Assembly: GCA_032718475.1 (NCBI GenBank)
Contig: JAUCBJ010006579.1
Location: 1 to 52,265 of the forward strand
Direction of reading: 5' to 3'
Length of the DNA: 52,265 nt
Source: Nemertoderma westbladi
Lineage: Eukaryota > Xenacoelomorpha > Nemertodermatida > Nemertodermatidae
A model generated the notes under the pieces. That model was not told the DNA's origin. It saw nothing but the letters and a program-made list of their open reading frames with translations, and did not search any database. Position numbers and translations under genes: made by a program. Positions 43,418-52,265 of the stretch are shown piece after piece (position 1 is the stretch's first letter; each line of letters begins with the position of its first letter).

Positions 43418-43726
43418 ATGTCTTCCGATATGGATATGCCAATAGTAAGACATTCATTTTTTTCAGAAGATGGTGAGCCGTGTATTATTATTGATTATAC
43501 TATTTCCCGTCGAGGTGATGATAATTATAAAATCGTTTTTTCTGAAAAAGTGAGGAAAGTTTTAAGTACAATCGATATTGAGGCTTCTGAAAATTATATT
43601 CATCTCTTAGATTACAACCAAAAAGATGATCACGGAGGAAAATTAATCAACATCTTAATATTATCGATAATAGACGAGTTAATTGTTATTACACAATACA
43701 ACGGGGGTGGTGAAAAGGGCTCATAG
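43418..43726 (+). CDS. Unrecognised 102-codon ORF, possibly a Polinton gene
   Basis: The ATG sits after an AT-rich leader (TTTTAAAAATA-ATG), like the Polinton ATPase start at 46122. The protein is acidic with hydrophobic C-terminal strands (LINILILSIIDELIVITQY) and a Gly-rich end. Its neighbour to the right is a 2.26-kb transposon; without that insertion it would lie only about 140 bp upstream of the ATPase, on the same strand. That makes membership of the Polinton plausible but unproved. Confidence 0.35.
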   Translation: MSSDMDMPIVRHSFFSEDGEPCIIIDYTISRRGDDNYKIVFSEKVRKVLSTIDIEASENYIHLLDYNQKDDHGGKLINILILSIIDELIVITQYNGGGEKGS

Positions 43727-44990
43727 TGCTTTCATATGTTAATTAAATATACAGTACTAATACTGCAGTTGCACCAATTATTGTTATATACATACAGTCC
43801 TAATCCCAATAAACATTAACTTGGTCATTTTGGCGGCCAAAACGACCAAAATGGCCAAATTTGCGGCATTCATGAAAGGAACTTCTGAGGCAAGTTGGCT
43901 TGTCAATCACAGCCAGTGAATGGAGGCTGAGTGTAAGTAAAGCCCAGGATGTTGGCAGATAGAAAAAGGCTTCGATTTCCGGACATTGCCTCCCCACCCC
44001 CCCCCCCCCCCCCCCCCCCGGACATTCCCTCCCCAACCCCCCACCCCCCCGGACAGTTCCGTTCCGTTCGAGTAGGACACTACTGTTTTATATTTCCCAC
44101 GTTTATTTTTCATTTTGTAAGGTAAACGGACCGCTTGTATCCAGACAAGTTGTACAGTATCCAATTTCCCTTTCTTAGCTCAGAAATTTATATTTTGCAT
44201 CCCGATTTTACATTTTGTATCCACGTTTTATTTATGGATTTCATCAATTCAATTACACTGTATTGTTTGCTAATCTTTAAACAATTACAGTAATTAGATG
44301 ACCTATATATTCCATCCCCCGAATGATATACTGTTTTGTTTACTAGAGTTATAATAATTATGTAACAGTTTTAATTATGAGTATTATTATCTAATTGAGT
44401 TCTTCAAATAGAAGCAGATGGGGTTGACTATTATTGATGCAATCAAAATTTATACCTCTCCAGGGGAAAATCGACATGCGTAGACCTGTATTCTGTGTTC
44501 AGCATTACATATTGATAAACTAATTACATTTCCTGTTTACTTGCAATATTTTAAATATGATTTTGTTGAATTATATAATATTATAGTAATTGTTATATTA
44601 ATTTGGGAGAGAGGGGTGGAAACTGGACGATTATCCTTCCCCTATTCATTTCAATGGTAGCCAGCTTGTCTTTCCCGCACTGGGGGTAGACCATTGCCAT
44701 TGGTTAGCTGTATGCTATTGTAATACAAAGAGAGCGGCAGGATAAAGAGAAATGCCGACCTCACTAATAATGGGCTGGTTGTTTGTCCCACATGTCACTT
44801 TAAGGTAGGGGGTACAGTAGGTACTACAGTTTACATGTTCAAGGGCGCCAGTCCCTAGTCGCTAGCCCATAGTCTGTCATGGAGTTCCTGTAGTAGTTTC
44901 AGACGCTTTCACTCAGTATCCTAGTGTCCAGGAAGTTGGGAGTTGAGTGTGGGTGGGTGGATTGGTGGCCCCCACGCAACACCGCATTGT

Positions 44991-45410
44991 CGGGGACTAC
45001 AAAACAAAGACCAACGACCCAAATAATAAAGACCTGTACAAATACAAAACACATGGTGTTAACTTTCGATTATTGTTTTGGTTTCCCAACACGCCTCTGT
45101 ACTGTAACCTGCTTCTTTACTAACCTGCTCCTTTAAATGGCAATGTGACCTCACGCTCTCTGGCAATGGGACCTAAAGCTCTTTGGAACCTAACGCTCTT
45201 TGGGACGTAACGCGACTTTACCTCTTTGTTTTGTACAGGTCACAATGAGCGTTATGTACCATTGCTATTTAAAGGAGCAGGTTAGTAAAGGAGCAAGTTA
45301 CAGAGGCGTGACGGGGGATTCAAAACAATTAACGAAAGTTAACACATGTAACAAGATTATGCAGGTCTTTATAATTGGGTCTTTGTTTTGTAGTCACCCC
45401 GCAGTGTCCG
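44991..45410. repeat. Nested fold-back sequence of the GTTTATTGTTTTGG family
   Basis: The left arm (ACTACAAAACAAAGACC, TAATAAAGACCTG, GTTAACTTTCGATTATTG, CACGCCTCTGTA, TAACCTGCTCCTTTAAAT) is matched in inverse order and orientation by the right arm (about 45250-45405). Arms are about 160 bp with a spacer of about 100 bp rich in ACGCTCTTTGG motifs. Single-arm relatives occur at about 36420-36560, and shorter pieces at 19198, 21586, 23724 and 32954. Confidence 0.7.
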
Positions 45411-45469
45411 CGAATTATACATTGTAAAAAAATATAAAAAAAAAATGTTATTATAAAAAAAAATATTAT

Positions 45470-45715
45470 TGAAGTTAATTTCCGAAATTAACATCCCGAA
45501 ATTAATTTATGGACGTCCATTAATTAGTTATTTCATTTACGATTCTGATTGGTTGATGGATTAATTTCGGGACGTCCATAAATTAATTTCGGGATGTCCA
45601 TAAGTTAATTTCGGGACGTCCATAAGTTAATTTCGGGACGTCCATATAGTTAATTTCGGGACGTCCATAAATTAATTTCGGGACGTCCATAAATTAATTT
45701 CAGGACGTTCAGATT
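45470..45715. repeat. Minisatellite, about 24-bp unit
   Basis: About seven copies of TTAATTTCGGGACGTCCATA with a few variable A/T bases are present. The first copies on the left (CCCGAAATTAATTTATGGAC) are inverted relative to the rest, so this array also folds back. Confidence 0.85.
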
Positions 45716-46121
45716 ATTATACATACTCCTCCTTTAACGAAGCCCCATTTAACTCCTTTTATAAGACTGTTTACTCTATCAATGCCTCAGTGGGCGGACT
45801 CCAGTACTGCAAGGCTCAGCGCCGGGTAAGTTAACAATCTGTCAATAATAAAAATGAAAGCGAGCCGACATTTAGTCAGATCCACCAAATGGATGGCCAA
45901 GGAGACAAACTGTCTGGATTGAGCTGATTCGAGTTAAATCGCTTCGCCAAAACGACCAAGTAGCCCATAGGAATACACTAAATTTTTTTGGTGATTTTGG
46001 TCATTTTGGCCGCCAAAACGACCAAGTTAATGTTTATTGGGATTGGGACTGTAGTAATGGTGTTGGTTCTTTATATTATATTATATTATATTATATTATT
46101 GATATATCTTAATAATAATAA

Positions 46122-46605
46122 ATGGCTGGCTTTAATGCAGGACCATATCATTTAAATTTTCGAATGGGAACAAGCATGATTATTTCAGGGCCTTCTGGTT
46201 CGGGTAAATCTACCTTTGTCGGCGACTTAATCAAACACAAGAATGGCTGTTTCAAGGAATCCCCTTGCGAGTATTGTATTGTTACGGGGGCAATCCTCCG
46301 ACTATTCCTGGTATTACCCACTTTTACAAAAGGTTACCAAATAGTTTAGTAAATAGTCTAGATTTATTAATTAGAGATGATTTATTAACAGAAACTAAGT
46401 CCAGTACAGCCTTAACTGTATTACCGGGCAGACAAAATTTTTAGTAGATTCCTATCAAGATGCGACTATTGCCCCATTTTCATATTTCGTAATTGATTTA
46501 CATCAGGAAACACCCAAACATTTAAGATTTAGATTGGATATATTTCGTAATCATAATTGTTACATTAAAAATTACATTGACTATAAACGTAGCGACTATA
46601 AACGA
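46122..46605 (+). pseudogene. Polinton packaging ATPase, broken
   Basis: This is the A32/FtsK-type genome-packaging ATPase of Polintons. The N-terminal part reads RMGTSMIISGPSGSGKSTF, with Walker A GPSGSGKST. After a frame change near 46285 a Walker B-like LDLLIRDDLL follows (about 46350-46380). The frame stops near 46443. A C-terminal segment typical of the family (YQDATIAPFSYFVIDLHQET) continues in another frame at about 46444-46560. The gene is shorter than usual, with sequence missing between Walker A and Walker B. No intact product is possible. Confidence 0.7.
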
Positions 46606-46945
46606 AACATACGCAGTGCTACCCCTCTACATAGAACTTATTTTATTAACCATACCGCGAGTAACAAATTAATACGCCTCATTGTAAATACAGCTTTAAA
46701 TGTTCTAAAAGGTAACGTACAATTGACCCCCAATTCATTTAGAAATATTCGTCGTTATAAAAAGGTATTAAAATCACTCAATAGGAATACAAAAAATATA
46801 TTAAGTTACAGAAAAAAGTTAACCAATCAATCTGGAGATATACTTCCGTTTCTACCTGCTTGGCATTGGCGCGAAACTTGCGGAGGGGGCTGCCGCTGCG
46901 GCTGCCAGTACGGCTATTGCGAAAAAAATTAACCGAGGTCAGTAA
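46606..46945 (+). pseudogene. Polinton small basic protein with hydrophobic C-terminus, frameshifted
   Basis: This follows directly on the ATPase. It has the pattern LIRLIVNTALNVLKGNVQLT, then a run of Arg/Lys/Asn (RYKKVLKSLNRN), ending in ILPFL. This small protein is common in Polinton and adintovirus genomes and has been compared with adenovirus core protein X. Near 46855 the frame changes; in the next frame a Gly/Ala-rich hydrophobic stretch (LLGIGAKLAEGAAAAAAS) and a basic end run to the stop at 46943-46945. Confidence 0.6.
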
Positions 46946-46950
46946 TAATA

Positions 46951-47043
46951 ATGGTTAAAACGGAAGTAACATTTAGAAAAGTATACTTAGTATCGAGTAA
47001 ACTGTTAGCTACTGTTTACCTCAAGACCTCAAGATATATCTAG
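46951..47043 (+). CDS. Short ORF after the small basic protein
   Basis: The 30-codon frame starts with an ATG 5 bases after the previous stop, in the position where the next virion gene would start. It reads VTFRKVYLVSSKLLATVYLK and then stops. It is probably the start of a degraded gene; the identity is not known. Confidence 0.25.
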   Translation: MVKTEVTFRKVYLVSSKLLATVYLKTSRYI

Positions 47044-47171
47044 AGTAAATACAAAAAGAAAAAAAATATCATCATCATCAACTTCAAAGAAAATTCAAAA
47101 TTTAAGCTGTTTTTACGGTGATGCCCTTTCTAAGGGATTTGAATATACATATTACTTGCGGTTGTCGAAAA

Positions 47172-47337
47172 GATGCCTCGCAAGATGAAACCGATTTTAA
47201 GCCGGAGCTTAGACAAAAAACTGTTAAGAGTTTATTCAGATCCTTCGTCACCTGCGGGCTTTGCAAGTATCACAAAATTAGCAAAAGCAGCAAACATCAA
47301 ACTATTAAACCATACTATGCTTTTTTGTTTTTGTTGA
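47172..47337 (+). pseudogene. Probable Polinton integrase, N-terminal fragment
   Basis: The short frame contains VYSDPSSPAGFASITKLAKA, which resembles the N-terminal segment that precedes the zinc-binding/core region of Polinton retroviral-type integrases. The similarity ends after about 45 residues and no DDE core follows. Identification rests on one motif only. Confidence 0.4.
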
Positions 47338-48429
47338 ATTCATTATTAGTAATTGAAAGCAAGATTAGAAGCAAAATTTTCATTTTTTTATCAATAGATA
47401 GTAAAAGAGCACCAAAAGTGCAAGTAGCACTTTTTTCAAAAGTGATAAATTGGCCATACTGTTTGGCTACTGAGGTTTTAGATTTCTGATTTCATTGGGA
47501 AGGTTTATTCCTCTATGTCAAACATATCGAAGAGTTGTGTAATATAACAACATAGGCATGTTGTTATATTAGTTATTAGTCAATTATTTGTGCCCCTGGA
47601 GCACGAAAAGTAGTGAAACTATGATAATGAAAAATCACCACGAAAATAAATTGATTTTATGACCATGTGTTTTTTTTGGATGCTAATCACGAATATGACA
47701 CTGAAAAATATCCTACCTTGTTGATTACGGCTTTTTTGGATACGTGTCAATGTGCGGCACGAAAAAATAAAAGTGTCAATAACCATTGTCTATTAAATCC
47801 AAGACAAAGAGAATCGAACACTGTTAAGGTGGCCACGCAAATTGTCTTACTTGAGATCCTCCGAAAGGGCCTATATGTCTTTGGGGATTCAGATAGGAGT
47901 CCCGCCGGTTTAGGCAGAAGAATAAAGCTAGCGTTATGGTTCTTAAAGAATAACCGGCCTCCCAACCCCAAGTCCAGAGTAGCTTCATCTCTACATCAGA
48001 TAAAGAACTAATTGTACTCTCCTTCATGAATTTCGATGGATGATGGACGGTATATTCTTTTTACTGGTGGCCTCCGTGGAATTTGAGGCAGTTAGCACAC
48101 TGAAGTTGGAACAGATTCCGGGTTTACTGAATATATCGCCCATCCAAATGTACAAATGTCAGAATGTTAGTGGAAGCGGAAGGCCCTGGTGTCATCTGTT
48201 CTGTAGAAAAGCCTTGACTAGTCGAACTAAGTGTCACTGTAAACCGAGCGCGTGAGCAGCATCTATCAGTCTATACACACAGCACTATCCAACTAAAACT
48301 GTTCTGTTATGGCCTGCATACAGATTCAGATACTATGTCCAGACCAAAGATTAGGCCCCTGCGGTGCCGTGGCTGCCAGCCTTAGTAGAGGTGATAATAA
48401 CTATTCAAATAAATACAGGTACGGACGTA
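47338..48429. other. Unassigned DNA between integrase fragment and LINE
   Basis: No gene is supported. Open frames at 47667-48011 (+) and 47824-48027 (-) overlap on opposite strands; neither is recognised. A GTTATATTAG palindrome-like stretch lies near 47535-47570. Confidence 0.45.
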
Positions 48430-50330
48430 ATCAGGTAATGTAATAATATTATTATATTACATTATCTTTGTTTAATCTGACACTATAGGTACCACTAACC
48501 ACCTCTTGCGCAACACCGAGAGAGGAGAAACGTTAGCAATCGTACGAATAATGATGTTTTGTGAAACATCAATACGTCGTAGCAAAGAAAAAATATTACT
48601 TCTCTGCATAGCCCTAAAAGTATTGATCCTATTATTTACAAAAATTTCACTAGCGTCCTCAGTTCTAGAATATTTGAAAAGTGATCTAAAAGCAGTATTA
48701 TAAGCTACCTTAACCTTGCGCAAATTCTCAACACGAAATATAGACCAGAGTGAACAACAGTACATGCTGTAACAGTAGGATCTAAATAAGGTTAACTTTA
48801 CTTCATATGAACAATTCGAAAATAATCCAGCAATCTGGTTACCCCTACAATACATTGAGCACATTATACGTTTCATATCTGATTCATCGCTTAGATCACA
48901 AGTAATTGTATGACCAAGGTAAGTAACCTCCTTAACACAATGTAATAGTTTACCACAAAGATATACATCACCAGCACGGTTAATTCTATAAGGAAGAAAA
49001 TACATACAGTGAGATTTAAGCAGGTTAAATTCCATATCAAATTCCACCCCAAACTTTTCACAAATAGCAATTAACTTACATAGACCAAAAATGCTAGGGG
49101 ATAATAAACATAGATTGTCTGCATAAAAAAGATTATTAATAATAATGGAACCTACTTTGCAACCAACAAAAGAGTCGTTTAAATGTCTACTTAATTCCAT
49201 CATATAGATATTAAAGTGAAGAGGGCTGAGAAGGCTCCCCTGTCGTACACCATTAGTAACAGTGAAGACATCCGTGGAAGCACTACCCCATCTTACAAAA
49301 ATATATTGATTTGAATACCAAAACGAAAGAATTCGCACAATTGAAACCGGTACATTAATATCCAATAGCTGTCTAAACAATTTAAAATGATTTACCCGGT
49401 CAAACGCCTTAGACGCATCTAAGAACGCCGAATACACTGGAGATTCTCAACTGACATATAAATGAACAGTTTCTTTTAACGCAAAAATACACATTTCAGT
49501 GCCTAGAGCTGACTGAAAACCGAATTGATTATCAGTACATTTAGCACGACCCTTGATAAAAGGCAGTATACATGCCTCAAATACTTTCGATATCGCATTA
49601 GCAACAGCTATAGGTCTGTAATTAGTGAAATCAGAATAACTGGCATTCTTATTTTTAATTACAGGTAAAATACTAGAAGTAATAAAGCAATTAGGCAAAT
49701 AACCATGAACCAAAAAAGCATTAAATAATAGGGCTAACATTACTGACAAACGCGGCCCTGCAAAAATTAAACTTTCTGGAAAAATCCCATCCGGACCTGC
49801 AGTCTTTCCTTTAGAAAGACTCTGAACCGCCTCATAAACCATAAACGGAGTAATATGCACAGAATTAGAACCATCCCAATTATCAAACACACCTTTCACG
49901 TAAACAAAATCATCATCCTTACACGGCACTGAGTTAAAGATATGCTCATAATTACTCTTAAAAAGATCATCTATTTCCGGTTCGGAATTAGCACCACCAA
50001 CATTATTGGAACGTTTAATTTTTGCGTTATTTCGCGATCGCACTGAACTCCAAAAATCGTTTTTACTATCAATAAAAGACTGAGCTAATTTGTCGTCTCT
50101 GATAGACTGCACAGACCGATGACAATTACGCAATTTGAACTGCACGGTTGCACGCCGCTTCACGTCCCAAATAAAACCAAATCTCGGTCGCCCCTGCTCA
50201 CACCATATATGAAAGGCCTCCTGCGCCGCTTCATATTTTTCTTTAACAAACTCGTTCCAATCAGGAACAGCATTAGTAGTCCTACCATTATAATAATACT
50301 GACCAGTGACATAATTCGGTTAAATCAGTA
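48430..50330 (-). mobile_element. LINE inserted in the Polinton polymerase gene
   Basis: The non-LTR element lies on the - strand; its 3' end carries an AT-rich tail (ATAATGTAATATAATAATA) near 48435-48475. It is 5'-truncated: only the linker, RT and C-terminal region are present. The 5' junction lies in 50300-50330, where the polymerase reading frame gives way to the LINE frame. Polymerase sequence does not resume on the other side, so the insertion was accompanied or followed by a deletion. No target duplication was found. Confidence 0.78.
48472..50319 (-). pseudogene. LINE reverse transcriptase with one in-frame stop
   Basis: The frame is open from 50319 to 48472 except for a single TGA at about 49446. 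The upstream half has the linker and RT motifs KGKTAGPDGIFPESL, SDFTNYRPIAVANAISKVFE and DNQFGFQSALGTEMC. The downstream half has FLDASKAFDRVNH, NGVRQGSLLSPLHFNIYM and LFYADNLCLLSPS. The catalytic box is YADN instead of YADD, so the second catalytic aspartate is lost. The C-terminus is Arg/Ser-rich with no clear zinc knuckle. Confidence 0.82.
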
Positions 50331-51922
50331 TATAATGAATCTAAGAAATCTTGAATACAATTATTATTATTATTTGACTTTACGAATGTTTTCAAATGAC
50401 ATTTTGGTGGATCAATTAATTCACTGTTTGGAACAATTAAATAACTCGCAGCACATGGTATATGCTATGTGTAAATTGATTATTATTATTATTAATTGTT
50501 GGTTGTAAGATACATTCTATATCAAAGTAGGTGACAAGTAATGGGGATAAGGTTATATCTAAATTAGTAAAACTAATGTATGTACTTCTTTCATTAGGTA
50601 ATTTCTCACATTGACTTCTTCCTTGATAACAAGCAAGACAGTATCGTTGGAGAACATCCTTGCTGTAGAAATGAATTAAACATCTTTCGCAATATTTTCT
50701 ACAGTGAATATGTTGAGCTCTCGTATTCAGTAATCGATTCAAGTTAGTTATACACACATAATGATTTTGTTTAGGTGCGTTGTTATTTTTTACAAGTAAT
50801 ATATTTAATAACTCTTTACCGAGTCTAATTTTACTAAATGGAGGTTGTCTTAATATAGATACAGGAGCCTGTTTGTTGTTGTTATTCCAGCATAATAAAT
50901 TAATTATATATTTCGAATTTTGTTTATCAAAAAGTTTAATCGCTAGCTGCCATTCTGTTGGATAATCTTTTTTCCCGTTGTCAAAAATGAAATGATTCAC
51001 ATAATTTTTGTACAGCGAAGTATGGTATTTGTGATCTTTCACTTTGCTATTAAATTTTGCGGCTATAATAGACCATTTGAAACAATCATTATCAGCCGTT
51101 TGTATATTTATTGTACATCGTTTAGCTGATAGAACCTTAGGTAATTCCATATATCCATGTCCCTTATATAGTAACGACCTACACTTAGATTCAGGTAATT
51201 TAATTTCAACTCTTAATAAATATTTAATGCGCCACCCTGAACGGCGTATAATAAACATGGCTATTTTTTGTAATATATTTTCTAAAACATACTCAAACCA
51301 AATATCAAAACTTTCTGATGAATCTACAGTATTAATAGCACCACCAGAAGAATTAAAATAAAAGGTTTCTAATTGCCCACCTTCTGAAAAATGTGTTCTG
51401 TACATTAATACATTTAGACCTAACCACAGTCTAAGAACATTCATTTCTTTCAGTCTGTCTAATATTAACTGAAGAAAATTACCTCGAATTTGTGCTAATG
51501 CTGTTTCTACATCGGGATAATCTCTAGAAGTGAGCAGCTTGTTCCCGTGTAAAAATTGTTGCGCATGTACCAAGAGCCAGTCTTAAGTTTTTTTCAGATA
51601 TTATATTTTTATGTTGCGGTGATTTACGCTTTCTTGTGTAATAACATTTCAAGTGACTGTCATGACGTAAATAATTCTCAAATAAATACTCTATATTACA
51701 AGTAGAACAAGTCAACTGATAGGTGCGAAACTTAATTTCTTTACAACCCGTAGTTAATTCATGTCATTTACAAATTTCACTGCATGAAGTCATAACATGT
51801 CGCAATCAATCAAACAACAAGTCGCAAGAATAAACTTTAAAATGCAACTTTAGGTGTTGTAAATAATTATGTCTAGTTACAGTCACTTGACAGAATGAAC
51901 AACACAATACTATTTTATCCAT
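50331..51922 (-). pseudogene. Polinton protein-primed DNA polymerase B, N-terminal half
   Basis: The gene starts at the ATG at 51920-51922 with a C2H2-type finger (CSFCQVTVTRHNYLQHLKLH). It is broken by a stop at about 51820. A second finger-like segment (LTCSTCNIEYLFENYLRHD) lies at about 51650-51715. After a frame change near 51570 the main frame (50437-51573) runs through the Polinton-type region (GHGYMELPKVL, RCTINIQTADNDCFKWSIIA). A zinc-binding HCRKYCERCLIHF...YCLAC and the exonuclease I motif VTYFDIECI follow. A further frame change near 50465 leads to HIPCAASYLIVPNSELIDPP, which stops at the LINE. The palm and fingers domains with the polymerase active site are absent from the window. 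Confidence 0.72.
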
Positions 51923-52071
51923 ATCAAAGTTTGTTTAGATTATATAATATTAATAATAATAAAATATCACCAAAGATTAAAATAAAATGAAATGTTATTG
52001 ACTGTATCTAAACATTTATATGCTACCAGGTTAAATAATTTTAAACCAAACACCAATAAGGGTTTGCTGAC

Positions 52072-52168
52072 ATGACCTCGGGTTTCGAAGTAAAATTATT
52101 AGCCTCATCTACTGGAAATGAGGTAACAACAACTTTCTGTTTCTTTGCAGCTGATGCATTGGTTAATT
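52072..52168 (+). pseudogene. ORF divergent from polymerase B, cut by the LTR
   Basis: An ATG at 52072 opens a frame reading TSGFEVKLLASSTGNEVTTT and FCFFAADALVN. It is broken after 32 codons by the LTR that starts at 52169. It is head-to-head with the polymerase gene, with about 150 bp between the two ATGs, which suggests a shared promoter. It may be another Polinton gene, but there is too little to name it. Confidence 0.35.
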
Positions 52169-52265
52169 TGTTCGCGCTTTTGAAGACCTTTAGCAGTTTA
52201 ACCTGCCAAAATTTATATGTCTTTTAGTTAATTAAAACCACTTTAGCATACGACAATATTTTATG
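52169..52265 (-). repeat. Third copy of the BEL-type LTR, cut by the window edge
   Basis: From TGTTCGCGCTTTTGAAGACC onward this matches 4805 and 14313, in the same orientation, with two small differences (AAAACCACTTTAGC for AACACACCTTTAGC). Whether it is a solo LTR or the end of a full element lies beyond the window. Confidence 0.9.

Larger units (their letters stand above)
43795..46051. mobile_element. TA-flanked non-autonomous transposon, 2.26 kb
   Basis: Inverted termini start CAGTCCTAATCCCAATAAAC on the left and CAGTCCCAATCCCAATAAAC on the right (read inward). They match imperfectly for about 60 bp, including TTGGTC.TTTTGGCGGCCA, itself a palindrome. TA dinucleotides flank both ends. No transposase is visible. 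Inside are a C run (about 43996-44019), a nested fold-back sequence (44991-45410) and a minisatellite (45470-45715). The CAGTCC start and TA flanks also occur in the element at 39881, so the two may use the same kind of transposase. Confidence 0.8.
46122..52168. mobile_element. Decayed Polinton/Maverick (adintovirus-like) element
   Basis: Several Polinton-type genes lie together: packaging ATPase, a small virion-type protein and a probable integrase N-terminus on +, and protein-primed DNA polymerase B with N-terminal zinc fingers on -. All are broken. No capsid genes are evident, and the terminal inverted repeats were not found, so the ends given are those of the recognisable genes. A LINE (48430-50330) splits the polymerase gene, and a BEL-type LTR (52169 onward) cuts the right side. 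The left end may reach to about 43.4 kb if the 102-codon ORF belongs to it. Confidence 0.72.

Noticed and set aside
47667-48027. Opposing ORFs of 114 (+) and 67-74 (-) codons
   Set aside because: They overlap on both strands, and neither shows a recognised motif; probably an old repeat fragment.

Overview
This is a gene-poor, AT-rich stretch of an animal nuclear genome, most likely a marine invertebrate. The signs are intron-containing host genes, minisatellites, long poly-G/poly-C runs, frequent GTAGGCCTAC-type palindromes, a tRNA-headed SINE, LINEs, a BEL/Pao LTR element, a Polinton remnant and a fold-back element with tandem-repeat arms. Fold-back (TU) elements were described in sea urchins, so an echinoderm-like deuterostome is my guess; the phylum cannot be proved from the window.

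Host genes are few. There is a tandem pair of SLC49A4/DIRC2-like lysosomal-type MFS transporters (20.7-22.7 kb and 24.2-26.5 kb, + strand). The first looks intact in two exons. The second carries a lost splice donor and two frameshifts, yet shares a near-identical 250-bp block with the first, which points to gene conversion. An intact, intronless, GC-rich FAF2/UBXD8 gene lies on the - strand (30.5-31.9 kb). The last exon of a coiled-coil protein gene lies at 41.6-42.1 kb (-).

Most of the rest is mobile DNA. At 4805-15499 a complete LTR element on the - strand has 1.19-kb LTRs that differ at about three sites and a 5-bp target duplication (CTCCC). It encodes a BEL/Pao Gag-protease polyprotein from which the reverse transcriptase and RNase H have been removed in frame; no integrase is seen. 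It also carries an unrecognised, decayed Cys/His-containing ORF. At 16.0-18.1 kb is a 90-bp minisatellite interrupted by a SINE. At 26.9-28.8 kb a 5'-truncated LINE is bounded by a 45-bp target duplication. Between 32.3 and 46.1 kb lie four inverted-repeat elements: 32329-34509 (5-bp duplication GAGTA), a fold-back element at 34825-38941, and two TA-flanked elements (39881-41281 and 43795-46051).

From about 46.1 kb to 52.2 kb is a decayed Polinton/Maverick (adintovirus-like) element. It has packaging ATPase, a small basic/hydrophobic virion-type protein and a probable integrase N-terminus on +, and protein-primed DNA polymerase B on -. A second LINE has been inserted into the polymerase gene, and a copy of the same BEL/Pao LTR begins inside a divergent ORF at the right edge. 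A decayed coding region at 2.2-4.0 kb is clearly protein-derived but I could not name it.
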